From: an uncultured Eubacteriales bacterium | GTDB taxonomy: Bacteria > Bacillota_A > Clostridia > Christensenellales > Aristaeellaceae | Reading direction: 5' to 3' | Length of the DNA: 18,654 bases | Assembly (NCBI GenBank): GCA_944333375.1 | Contig: CALVKX010000014.1 | Location: 1-18,654 of the forward strand | Part shown: piece after piece, positions 1 to 9,082 of the stretch | Numbering within the stretch: position 1 is the stretch's first letter | Layout of the letters: every line of letters begins with the position of its first letter | Translations under genes and position numbers: made by a program | Notes under the pieces: model-generated | Told to the model about the DNA's origin: nothing | Database searches by the model: none | The model's input: only the letters and a program-made list of their open reading frames with translations

Positions 1-1901
<1,901 letters not shown>

Positions 1902-1948
1902 AACAGAGGGTCTCCTTTCAAATTCGGCTTTCTCTCATTCTTCTTCCA

Positions 1949-1971
1949 GGCGCGGGCGCCCCGCCCGCGCC
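1949..1971 (-). other. Perfect GC hairpin between rpsG and fusA
   Basis: A 10-bp perfect inverted repeat (1949-1958 with 1962-1971) encloses a 3-nt loop and starts 8 bases past the rpsG stop. All stem pairs are G-C. No T-run follows on the minus strand, so it does not look like an efficient intrinsic terminator. More likely it is an mRNA processing or stability element between rpsG and fusA (inference). Confidence 0.55.
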
Positions 1972-1979
1972 CCTGCGCA

Positions 1980-2708
<729 letters not shown>

Positions 2709-3083
2709 TTACTTCTTGGGCCGCTTGGCGCCGTACAGGGAGCGCGCCTGCATCCGCTTGGCCACGCCGGCGGTATCCAGAGCACCGCGGATGATGTGGT
2801 AGCGCACGCCGGGCAGGTCGCGCACGCGGCCGCCGCGGATGAGCACCACGCTGTGCTCCTGCAGGTTGTGGCCAATACCCGGGATGTAGCACGTACCTTC
2901 GATCTGATTGGTCAGACGGATACGGGCGATCTTACGCAGGGCGGAATTGGGCTTTTTGGGGGTCGTGGTCTTAACGCTCAGGCACACGCCGCGCTTCTGC
3001 GGGCATCCCTGCAGGATAGGAGCCGTAGACCTGTTTTCGACCTTTTTCCGTCCCTTGCGGATCAACTGATTGATCGTGGGCAT
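2709..3083 (-). CDS. rpsL: 30S ribosomal protein S12, with Arg at the streptomycin site
   Basis: S12 sits at the decoding centre of the 30S subunit and controls accuracy. The 124-residue product aligns without gaps to E. coli S12 over the core: [21 protein letters not shown] (Lys43 and Lys44 present), [10 protein letters not shown], and the loop [12 protein letters not shown]. At residue 88 (Met counted; Lys87 of mature E. coli S12) there is Arg, codon CGC on the minus strand at 2820-2822, where Lys is usual. Lys-to-Arg at this position is a classical streptomycin-resistance change. Asp89, the methylthiolation target of RimO where that enzyme exists, is kept. The ATG at 3081-3083 follows GGAGGTG at seven bases. 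It lies downstream of the L7Ae-like gene and upstream of rpsG in the str operon. Confidence 0.98.
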   Translation of the reverse strand: MPTINQLIRKGRKKVENRSTAPILQGCPQKRGVCLSVKTTTPKKPNSALRKIARIRLTNQIEGTCYIPGIGHNLQEHSVVLIRGGRVRDLPGVRYHIIRGALDTAGVAKRMQARSLYGAKRPKK

Positions 3084-3161
3084 GGAAACACCTCCGAATT
3101 GATGTGCTATAAAAACCGCCGCAACCCTGGCGTCTTTATAGTCGGTAAGGGGATGCCGTCC

Positions 3162-3407
3162 TCACTTGAGCACGGCGGCGGACGCGGCTTTCACGTCCAC
3201 CTGGCAGAGCTTTCCCAGCTCCTGCATGCTGTCCACCACGGTCACCGGCACGCGCCTCTCCTCGCACAGGGCGTTGAGCCTGTGGTAGATGAAGCCGTCG
3301 GCGTCACGGCCCAGAAAGACGTGCGCCGCACGGCCCTCCTCAACCGCGCGCAGCACCTGCTTGGTGCCTACCACGCGCCTGCCGGCCTGCCTGAGCAACG
3401 CTTCCAT
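3162..3407 (-). CDS. rplGB: L7Ae-like K-turn RNA-binding protein (YbxF/RplGB family)
   Basis: This 81-residue protein belongs to the small bacterial L7Ae/L30e-fold group (B. subtilis YbxF, about 82 residues), which binds kink-turn RNA. Visible family features are GTKQVLRAVEEG near the N-terminus (residues 14-25), a DADGF segment, LCEERRVPV, and the closing MQELGKLCQVDVKAA before a short tail. The ATG at 3405-3407 follows AAGGAGG at nine bases. It is the first gene of the str operon, just before rpsL, which is its standard place in Firmicutes. There, however, rpoC normally lies directly upstream, whereas here a promoter, leader and an unrelated surface-protein gene do. Its exact job on the ribosome is not settled in the family; autoregulation through the operon leader is possible but only inferred. 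Confidence 0.93.
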   Translation of the reverse strand: MEALLRQAGRRVVGTKQVLRAVEEGRAAHVFLGRDADGFIYHRLNALCEERRVPVTVVDSMQELGKLCQVDVKAASAAVLK

Positions 3408-3515
3408 AAGACCCGCCTCCTTCGCGTTCGGTTCCGCGCCCGCGCCTTTTGCCGCCTGGTTTTTGCGCCTTTATCGCGCAAGAAGGGCATGCGAAAAACG
3501 CATATTGCGGACAAC
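3408..3515 (-). promoter_or_regulatory. str operon 5' leader with hairpins
   Basis: About 108 bases lie between the predicted transcription start and the L7Ae-like ATG. On the minus-strand RNA, two perfect small hairpins are visible: AUGCG/CGCAU with a U5 loop (3489-3503) and UUGCGC/GCGCAA with a 7-nt loop (3463-3481). A weaker CGCG/CGCG pairing lies just ahead of the ribosome-binding site. Neither hairpin ends in a U-run. I could not identify a convincing kink-turn or a known riboswitch. A regulatory leader is plausible but unproven. Confidence 0.45.
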
Positions 3516-3521
3516 CGTATC

Positions 3522-3551
3522 ATAATAGCATGGCGGCAACAAAAAAGTCAA
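3522..3551 (-). promoter_or_regulatory. Promoter of the str operon
   Basis: On the minus strand there is TTGACT (3546-3551), an 18-base spacer, and TATTAT (3522-3527), close to the sigma-A consensus. It lies downstream of a strong terminator and upstream of the L7Ae-like gene, so it most likely drives L7Ae-like, rpsL, rpsG and fusA. Predicted start of transcription is near 3515. Confidence 0.75.
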
Positions 3552-3625
3552 TGATTTTCCTCCAAAAAATTGCGGAAAAGCAAGGGATTTCGCCCGATGC
3601 ACAAGCCGACCTTCCCCGTCCCTCG

Positions 3626-3662
3626 AAAAAAAAAGAAGGTCCGGCGGCGAAGGCCGCCGGAC
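3626..3662 (-). terminator. Strong intrinsic terminator after the surface-protein gene
   Basis: A perfect 10-bp GC-rich stem (3653-3662 with 3639-3648) has a 4-nt loop and is followed on the minus strand by CTTC and nine T's (3626-3634). It lies 33 bases past the stop of the surface-protein gene and separates it from the str operon. Confidence 0.93.
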
Positions 3663-3694
3663 GCTCCCGGCAAGCGATGTCATATTTTCGTTTT

Positions 3695-5029
3695 TCAGGC
3701 GCTGCGGCGGCGGCAAAGAAACAGCGAGCACGCCCCCAGCAGCGACAGGCCCAGCAAAGCCGCCAATACAGCCAGCGGCGTTTCATCGCCTGTCTTGGGA
3801 ACATTGGCGTTGGTGCCGGAGCCGCCGGGGGCGACGGGATCGTCGGGCGGGATGGGGATCGTGCCGTCGTCACCGATCATCGTCACCTCAAATAGCACGT
3901 CGTAAAGGATAGCGCTCTGCGCAGGCGCATCCGCATACTGAACGTCGCAGATGTAGTAGTACACCGCCCCCTTTTCCCCGGTATTCCTCACCGTCAGTTC
4001 GGGCGTAATGCTGGAGGTAACGAAATCGAAGTTGTAGCCCCCGTCCGTGCTGCGATACCAGTTATAGAGCAGTTGGCGTCCCGGCGCTCCCGACGCCGCG
4101 GGCAGTTTGAGCTTGATCGAGCCGTTTGGCTGCACTGTGAACTTTTCCTGCGTTTCGCCCGTCTGCGGCACTTCAATGGAATCGTCAATGCCAGGCTCAC
4201 CTTCATCACCTCCTTCAGGATGTAACGTTCTGTCCACAAGAACAAAGTCCACGTATCCGACCCAATACCTGCCCAGCCAGTCGTCTGTGGTTACATCCCA
4301 ACGGACCATGTTGCCATCCGCGTCAGCCGGTGGAACAAAGGTGATAAAGGCGGCCGAAATATTTTCCTCAATCGGTTCTGCTGAAATTGCCGTTCCATTC
4401 TCGTCGATTACATGATAATAGTAGCTGAACAGCATTGTTTTTCCACCGGCGATGCTGGGCGCCGCTGAACCCAGTTGGATCGTAAGTGACTCGCCCGGCG
4501 TGAAATACACTTTCTTTTTTTGACCAAAAACGATATCATCCCGCCATGTAGGCACAGGCGCCAACTGATTCATATGGCAGGTAATCGTGGTCAGCAGTCT
4601 CCCGTCTTTGGAAACCTTGAGCGTAAAGAGATCTTGGTTTTTAAAGCGTTCCGCATCCTGAGCCGCCGTTGCGCTGCCTGTTCTGGAAATGAAGACGCTC
4701 CTGTTCTCCGCGTCATTGTTGATATTCCACCCCGTGCTGACAATGCCCGGCGCCAGCGACCATTCATAGGAATATTTTTGGGCCGTGGAATAATCTCCGC
4801 TGCCAAAAGCGTCATCCGTCGGAAACAGCATATCCTTCAGCGCTGGAAAGTGAGTGCATATCTCCTCAAGACGCACGCTGATCTCACTGTCACCATCTGC
4901 GTACCACATTCCGTTAAAATCATACGTCCATGTTGCTGGCAAAGATTCTTCGGCAGTAGCTGGCATGACAAAGCACAGTCCCATAAGGACCGCAAGCATC
5001 AGGCTCATGATTCCCTTTCCCTTTCGCAT
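3695..5029 (-). CDS. Secreted Ig-like surface protein with C-terminal VPKTG sortase signal
   Basis: This 444-residue protein is built for export and cell-wall anchoring. Residues 1-26 form a signal peptide (positive start, hydrophobic core, PATA cleavage region). The C-terminus has the sortase motif NVPKTGD (409-415), a hydrophobic segment at about 418-439, and a CRRRSA basic tail. The middle looks like two or three beta-sandwich modules; the clearest is Ig-like at about 296-382 (YNWYRSTDGG, TPELTV, YYYICDV). A second VPQTGE sequence sits at 287-292 without a membrane segment after it. I do not recognise a binding or enzymatic function. The ATG at 5027-5029 follows AAGGTG at about seven bases. 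The gene has its own promoter and terminator, is clearly poorer in GC than its neighbours, and diverges from an XRE regulator, suggesting acquired and switchable expression. No sortase gene is in the window. Confidence 0.88.
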   Translation of the reverse strand: MRKGKGIMSLMLAVLMGLCFVMPATAEESLPATWTYDFNGMWYADGDSEISVRLEEICTHFPALKDMLFPTDDAFGSGDYSTAQKYSYEWSLAPGIVSTGWNINNDAENRSVFISRTGSATAAQDAERFKNQDLFTLKVSKDGRLLTTITCHMNQLAPVPTWRDDIVFGQKKKVYFTPGESLTIQLGSAAPSIAGGKTMLFSYYYHVIDENGTAISAEPIEENISAAFITFVPPADADGNMVRWDVTTDDWLGRYWVGYVDFVLVDRTLHPEGGDEGEPGIDDSIEVPQTGETQEKFTVQPNGSIKLKLPAASGAPGRQLLYNWYRSTDGGYNFDFVTSSITPELTVRNTGEKGAVYYYICDVQYADAPAQSAILYDVLFEVTMIGDDGTIPIPPDDPVAPGGSGTNANVPKTGDETPLAVLAALLGLSLLGACSLFLCRRRSA

Positions 5030-5082
5030 CTGGTTTCACCTTTCCTTGCCTTCCATGTTCTTCATGGAAATTCTTCCTAGTC

Positions 5083-5111
5083 ATCATACAATAACCACAC
5101 GTTATTGTTAA
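5083..5111 (-). promoter_or_regulatory. Promoter of the surface-protein gene
   Basis: On the minus strand TTAACA (5106-5111), a 17-base spacer and TATGAT (5083-5088) form a good sigma-A-type promoter, leaving roughly a 45-base leader to the ATG. The spacer is filled by an inverted repeat likely to be an operator, so this promoter is probably repressible. Confidence 0.78.
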
Positions 5112-5118
5112 TAATAAC
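5088..5118. promoter_or_regulatory. Putative operator: three GTTATT half-sites
   Basis: ACAATAAC and GTTATTGT form a perfect 8-bp inverted repeat around CACAC (5088-5108). GTTATTGTTAATAATAAC (5101-5118) is a second, overlapping 18-bp palindrome with one mismatched pair. Together they give half-sites at 5090-5095, 5101-5106 and 5113-5118, with centres 11 and 12 bp apart, so all on one face of the helix. The sites cover the spacer and -35 of the surface-protein promoter. The natural candidate binder is the adjacent XRE protein, by inference from position. Confidence 0.65.
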
Positions 5119-5179
5119 TTTAAAGAATTTTTGTTCATTCCCGCACGTTGTTAAACTTAGGGTATCGGGAGGTGGGCAA

Positions 5180-5512
5180 ATGGTCAAAAACCTCAAGGCG
5201 CTGCGGCTGGAACGCGGCGTAAGCCAGCAGCAGCTGGCCGACGCGATTTTCGTGACCCAGCCGTCGATTCATAAATACGAAACACAGAATATCGAACCGG
5301 AGATTGCCATCCTGATTCGGATTGCCGATTATTTTGGTACCTCTATTGATTACCTTGTCGGTCGCACGGACAGCCCCGCTTCAGACGGCTCCGTCCATCC
5401 GCTCTTTCTTACTGAGGAGGAGAGCTCCCTGCTGGCCTGCTACCGCAGCCTGCGCCTCGATGAAAAAGCCTGCATCCGCCAGACGGCGAATACCTTTTTG
5501 AAACGAAAATAA
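5180..5512 (+). CDS. XRE-family HTH transcriptional regulator
   Basis: A 110-residue DNA-binding protein. Residues 4-62 form a Cro/C1-type (XRE) helix-turn-helix domain: LKALRLERGVSQQQLAD (first helices), VTQPSIHKYETQNIEP (recognition helix region), then ILIRIADYFGTSIDYLVGRTD, the usual end of this domain. The remaining ~48 residues are a short helical tail (LTEEESSLLACYRSLRLDEKA) of a type common in Firmicute one-domain repressors and probably used for dimerisation. The frame is open to an upstream ATG at 5105, but ATG 5180 is chosen because GGGAGG lies about seven bases ahead and the product then starts at the domain. It diverges from the surface-protein gene, and the shared intergenic region carries palindromes, so it probably represses that gene, and possibly itself. 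No convincing plus-strand promoter could be assigned. Confidence 0.9.
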   Translation: MVKNLKALRLERGVSQQQLADAIFVTQPSIHKYETQNIEPEIAILIRIADYFGTSIDYLVGRTDSPASDGSVHPLFLTEEESSLLACYRSLRLDEKACIRQTANTFLKRK

Positions 5513-5541
5513 AGGCGGCGGCCCCGATACGGGGCCGCCGC
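5506..5541. terminator. Shared terminator between converging genes
   Basis: A perfect 11-bp GC stem (5515-5525 with 5531-5541) with a 5-nt loop begins three bases after the XRE stop codon. On the minus strand it is followed by CTTTATTTT, a fair U-tract, so it should end the DUF2974 transcript. On the plus strand the bases after it (AGACTATTG) are not U-rich, so termination of the regulator transcript is less certain. Confidence 0.75.
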
Positions 5542-5585
5542 AGACTATTGTAAATATTCTCTCTGTGAATTCCCTCCGCGCATCC

Positions 5586-6707
5586 CTACCGCTCGCCGTC
5601 CCCTTCCTTCCCCGGCCCCGCCAGGTGCGAAAGCACCGTGCGCACTACCCCGCCGGCGCCCGAGGAAAACAGCGAGCGCAGCATCCGCCGCACGTTGACC
5701 TTGGCCTGCGGGTCCAGCTCGCGAATGGCCTCCAGAATCCTCACCGCGCTGTCCCGCCAGTCCTCGATCAGATCGGTCACCAGCTCCGCCTGCGCTGCGT
5801 CCACCACCCGATAGAGGGTGTCCACCAATTCCCGCCGCTGCTCCCGGTCCATGCCCTGCAGCCAGTCGTGGATGGCCTTGTCGGTGATCTGCCCGCTCAT
5901 GTCCAGCCCGTCGTGGCGCACAAAGTCGCCGTTTTCCACCTGCCAGGTCATGGCGTCGTGCTGAAGGATGCCCACCGAGGCGGAGCGCACCACCGTATAG
6001 ACGGGGTGGTAGTGCAACAGCATCCCCACGACGCTGCTCTGGGGGATGTAGCTTTCGATGCGGGCGCTGATGCGGTCATAGCCCGGGCTGCCCAGCGTCT
6101 CCTCGTCCATGCCCGGACCGTCGAAGCTGTAGACCCTGAGGATGCGCTCCTGGACGGCGGGGTCCACGCACGCCCCGGCGTAGACGGCGAGGTTTCCGCC
6201 CTTGCTGTGGCCGCCCAGGCGCAGGGCCGCGCCCTGCCGGCCCTGGCGCTCGACATAGTCCACCGCCTCCTTCTGCGAGGGGACCGTCATGAAGGACATG
6301 TTGAGATCCTCCTTCCATCCGGCGATGGTCAGGTCGGTCCCCCGAAAGGCGATGTAGCGCTCCCCGCCGGGCAAATCGAAGGCGCAGGCGCAAAACTGCA
6401 TCTCCCGCGCGGGGTCGATGGCGTTGACGTAGTCGCGCATGGGCCAGCCGCGGTAGCGGGGCAGCCCGGCGCAACATTCAAACAGACGGTAGCGCTTTTT
6501 TTGAAACACATCCAGCCGCTCAAAATCCACATGCTCCCGGATGAAGGCCCACGCCTGGGCCACCGTGGGCCGCTCGCCCCGGTCCATGAGACCCTCCATG
6601 GGCATGTAGACCAGCTGGGTGAGCACCAGGCTGTCCAGCGCGTCAAAGGGCCGCTTCTCCAGCCCCAGCGCGCCCACCGCCAGCGCATGATCCTGAATGT
6701 TGGGCAT
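5586..6707 (-). CDS. Mbeg1-like (DUF2974) alpha/beta hydrolase
   Basis: This 373-residue protein matches the Mbeg1-like/DUF2974 family, a group of lipase-like alpha/beta hydrolases of unknown substrate common in Clostridia. The nucleophile elbow GGHSKGG puts Ser168 in place; YIAFRGTD (118-125) is the lipase-like oxyanion region; SFDGPG (194-199) offers a likely catalytic Asp; and QHDAMTWQV (249-257) a likely catalytic His. The N-terminal segment LDSLVLTQLVYMPMEGL is also typical. There is no signal peptide or membrane segment, so it is probably cytoplasmic. ATG 6705-6707 has AGGA at seven bases, with a stronger GGAGG further off. It stands alone, with its own promoter (6747-6775) and a terminator shared with the converging XRE gene. 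Family call is firm; the substrate and catalytic Asp are inference. Confidence 0.9.
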   Translation of the reverse strand: MPNIQDHALAVGALGLEKRPFDALDSLVLTQLVYMPMEGLMDRGERPTVAQAWAFIREHVDFERLDVFQKKRYRLFECCAGLPRYRGWPMRDYVNAIDPAREMQFCACAFDLPGGERYIAFRGTDLTIAGWKEDLNMSFMTVPSQKEAVDYVERQGRQGAALRLGGHSKGGNLAVYAGACVDPAVQERILRVYSFDGPGMDEETLGSPGYDRISARIESYIPQSSVVGMLLHYHPVYTVVRSASVGILQHDAMTWQVENGDFVRHDGLDMSGQITDKAIHDWLQGMDREQRRELVDTLYRVVDAAQAELVTDLIEDWRDSAVRILEAIRELDPQAKVNVRRMLRSLFSSGAGGVVRTVLSHLAGPGKEGDGER

Positions 6708-6746
6708 AAGCTAATCCTGTCCTCCCTGCGCACGAGGCGCCCTATC

Positions 6747-6775
6747 AGTATACCCCGCCGGGCTCTCCGACGCAA
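6747..6775 (-). promoter_or_regulatory. Promoter of the DUF2974 gene
   Basis: Minus strand TTGCGT (6770-6775), 17-base spacer, TATACT (6747-6752), about 40 bases before the ATG. The spacer length is ideal and the -10 is one base from consensus. Confidence 0.7.
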
Positions 6776-6783
6776 GCCGCGCC

Positions 6784-6812
6784 TTGCGCGCGCCGCTTCC
6801 TTCTGTTATAAT
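6784..6812 (+). promoter_or_regulatory. Promoter of the glycosyltransferase-flippase pair
   Basis: Plus strand TTGCGC (6784-6789), 17-base spacer, perfect TATAAT (6807-6812). It lies back to back with the DUF2974 promoter, with only 8 bases between the two -35 boxes. Predicted start near 6819, giving a leader of about 50 bases to the GTG. Confidence 0.75.
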
Positions 6813-6868
6813 GCTGGCGTGCCGCCGCTGTTTTGAGGGCGGTCCATGCAACTTTAGGAGGCCCGACC

Positions 6869-8020
6869 GTGATTATCGGCCAGTTCTGCGAAACCTATCC
6901 CCCCGCGCTGGACGGCGTGGGCCGGGTGATGCTGGCTTACTGCCAGACGCTTTCCCGCCTGGGCCACCGCTGCCTGTATATCGCGCCGCAAGACGCCGCC
7001 AACACCCCCACCCCGGAGGTGGAGACGCTGCTCTACCCCGGTCTTGGCATCCCGGGCGAGCCGTACCGCGTGGGCATCCCCGCCCTGGGGCGCGATTACC
7101 GGCAAGCCGTGCGCACGATCCCCTTTGACCTGGTGCATGCGCATACGCCTTTTCTGGCGGGTCGCGCGGCGCGGCGCATCGCGCGCCGCCGGGGAATTCC
7201 GCTGGTGGCCACCTTCCACAGCAAATACTATGACGATTTTTACCGCGTTACCCATTCCCGCCGCCTGGCGCAATGGGGGCTGAAATACGTGGTGTCCTTC
7301 TACAACACCTGCGACGAGGTCTGGGCCGTCAACGAGCGGACCGCCGAGGTCCTGCGCGGCTACGGCTACCGCGGGCCCGTGAGCGTCATGCCCAACGGCA
7401 CCGACCCCCAGGCGCTGGATGATGACACCTGCCGGCGCGCGCTTTCGCGCTTTGCGCTGCGCGAGGGCGTGCCCATACTCCTGTTCGTGGGCCAGATGGA
7501 CGTCAAGAAAAACACGCACCTGATCCTGCGCGCCTGTGCGCTGCTGCGGGACCGGGGCGAGGACTTCCAGCTTGTCATGGTGGGCGCCGGGCAGGATCTG
7601 GAGCGCCTGCGGGCGCTGTGCCGCTCGCTGGGGCTGGAGGACCGCGTGCTCTTCACCCGCTTTCTCTCGCGCCGCGAGGAGACGCTCTCCTTCTACCGAC
7701 GTGCCGACCTGCTGGTGTTTCCCTCGGTCTACGACAACGCGCCCATGGTGGTGCGGGAGGCCGCGGCCATGGGCACGCCGGCGCTGCTGGTGCGCGGGAG
7801 CTGCTCGGCCGAGGGCGTCACGCACGGCGACAACGGCTTTCTGTGCGAGGCGGAGCCGGAGAGCATCGCCTCGGGCATCCTGGAGGCGCTTCCCGACGCC
7901 GCGCGCGTGGGCGAGCGCGCCCGCCAGACCATCCCCATCCCCTGGGCGGACCTCATGGAGCGCGTGCTGGCGCGCTACCGGCGCCTCATCGACCGTCACG
8001 CTGAAAGGAGCCCCGCATGA
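6869..8020 (+). CDS. GT4-family glycosyltransferase
   Basis: A 383-residue GT-B enzyme of the GT4 (retaining, nucleotide-sugar-dependent) group. The N-terminal domain starts IIGQFCETYPPALDGVGRV, the usual glycine-containing acceptor-side loop, and includes DLVHAHTPF; PNGTDP (residues 176-181) and LLFVGQMDVKKN (about 204-215) begin the donor domain. The EX7E motif is present as D289...E297 in YDNAPMVVREAAAMGTP, so the first Glu is Asp. A further-upstream TTG at 6833 is rejected because TTAGGAGG lies seven bases before GTG 6869. The stop overlaps the next ATG (ATGA), so it is translationally coupled to a flippase-like membrane protein. That pairing suggests a glycolipid or polyprenyl-linked glycan product; the real sugar and acceptor cannot be read from sequence. 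Confidence 0.92.
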   Translation: MIIGQFCETYPPALDGVGRVMLAYCQTLSRLGHRCLYIAPQDAANTPTPEVETLLYPGLGIPGEPYRVGIPALGRDYRQAVRTIPFDLVHAHTPFLAGRAARRIARRRGIPLVATFHSKYYDDFYRVTHSRRLAQWGLKYVVSFYNTCDEVWAVNERTAEVLRGYGYRGPVSVMPNGTDPQALDDDTCRRALSRFALREGVPILLFVGQMDVKKNTHLILRACALLRDRGEDFQLVMVGAGQDLERLRALCRSLGLEDRVLFTRFLSRREETLSFYRRADLLVFPSVYDNAPMVVREAAAMGTPALLVRGSCSAEGVTHGDNGFLCEAEPESIASGILEALPDAARVGERARQTIPIPWADLMERVLARYRRLIDRHAERSPA

Positions 8021-9066
8021 AGCCCGGCATCCGCAAGCTCATCAACTTTCTTTTCATCGCCGCCACCATCGCCCTGGTCTGCGCCCTGGCCTTTGGCAAC
8101 AACGACCTGGAAAACGCCTGGGAGGCCCTCTTCACGCTGGATCCCTGGTGGCTGCTGGGCGCGGCGGGGTGCTGGTTTGCCTATCTGTTCTTTGACGCGC
8201 TGGGTTACCACTATTTTCTGCGCAAGCAGGGGTATGGGGTCAAACTGTCCTTTGCGCTCTATATTTCCCTGATGGGCTTCTACTATAGCAACATCACCCC
8301 CGGCGCCAGCGGCGGACAGCCCATGCAGATCTATTACATGAACAAAAAGGGCGTGCCCATCGGCATCGGCACCTCGGGCATCTCCATGAAGTTCATCGCC
8401 AACCAGTTCATGACCGTCCTCATGGCCTCCGTCCTGTGGCTGTGGAACGTGGATTTTGTGAACCGCCAGCTCGCGGGTGTGCGCTGGGTGGTGGTCATCG
8501 GCTGGCTCATCAACTTCGCCGCCGTGCCGCTGATTCTGCTGATTGCCTTTCACCGCCCGCTGGTGCAGCGCGCGGCCTCCTTTTTCATCCGTCTGGGGCA
8601 CCGCCTCCGGCTGGTCAAGGACACCGAGGTGGCCGCCCTGCGCGTCAACACCATGCTGGACACCTATCACGCCAGCTTCCTGCGCCTCAGCCGCCATCCC
8701 CGGCAGATCCTGTTGCAGCTGGGCCTCTCGGCGCTGAGCGTGCTGGGGCTGATGTCGGTGATTCTCTTTGTCTACCGCGCCTTCGGGGAGTCGGGAACGC
8801 CCTGGCACCAGCTTCTTACCATCTCGTTCCTTCTGTTCTTAAGCGCCAGCTATACGCCCCTGCCCGGCGCCAGCGGCGCGCAGGAGGGCGGCTTCCTGCT
8901 CTATTACCGCGGGCTGTTCGCTCAGGGCACCGCGGGCCTTGCGCTGCTGGTGTGGCGCTTTATGACCTATTATCTCTTTCTCATCATCGGCGCCGCGGTC
9001 ACCGTCATCACCCAGCTTTGCTCCGGCCGCAGGCCCCGCGCCCCGGCCCGCGAGATCAGGGACTGA
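8017..9066 (+). CDS. Flippase-like integral membrane protein (YbhN/AglD, LPG-synthase TM family)
   Basis: A 349-residue polytopic membrane protein with about eight hydrophobic stretches (for example residues 8-26, 44-62, 77-92, 130-145, 156-178, 231-253, 266-280, 306-333). It carries both hallmark loops of the UPF0104/lysylphosphatidylglycerol-synthase transmembrane family: TPGASGGQPMQIYYM (94-108) and TPLPGASGAQEGGF (280-293). Relatives include the flippase half of MprF and archaeal AglD-linked proteins, hence a likely role in moving or handling lipid-linked compounds across the membrane. The cytosolic aminoacyl-transferase domain of full MprF is absent. The ATG overlaps the glycosyltransferase stop by four bases, so the two are probably made together and act on the same lipid. 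The last ~14 residues are basic (RRPRAPAREIRD). Family certain, substrate unknown. Confidence 0.93.
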   Translation: MKPGIRKLINFLFIAATIALVCALAFGNNDLENAWEALFTLDPWWLLGAAGCWFAYLFFDALGYHYFLRKQGYGVKLSFALYISLMGFYYSNITPGASGGQPMQIYYMNKKGVPIGIGTSGISMKFIANQFMTVLMASVLWLWNVDFVNRQLAGVRWVVVIGWLINFAAVPLILLIAFHRPLVQRAASFFIRLGHRLRLVKDTEVAALRVNTMLDTYHASFLRLSRHPRQILLQLGLSALSVLGLMSVILFVYRAFGESGTPWHQLLTISFLLFLSASYTPLPGASGAQEGGFLLYYRGLFAQGTAGLALLVWRFMTYYLFLIIGAAVTVITQLCSGRRPRAPAREIRD

Positions 9067-9082
9067 GCTGTATCACCGTTTT

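Noticed and set aside
5565..6836. A 423-codon plus-strand open frame opposite the DUF2974 gene
   Set aside because: No ribosome-binding site and a His/Pro/Arg-rich product; the minus frame has a full hydrolase motif set.
6833..6868. TTG start for the glycosyltransferase at 6833
   Set aside because: It would place the ribosome-binding site AGGAGG inside the coding region; GTG 6869 is correctly spaced.
6854..7999. A 381-codon minus-strand open frame opposite the glycosyltransferase
   Set aside because: Antisense artefact; the plus frame has clear GT4 motifs, promoter and ribosome-binding site.
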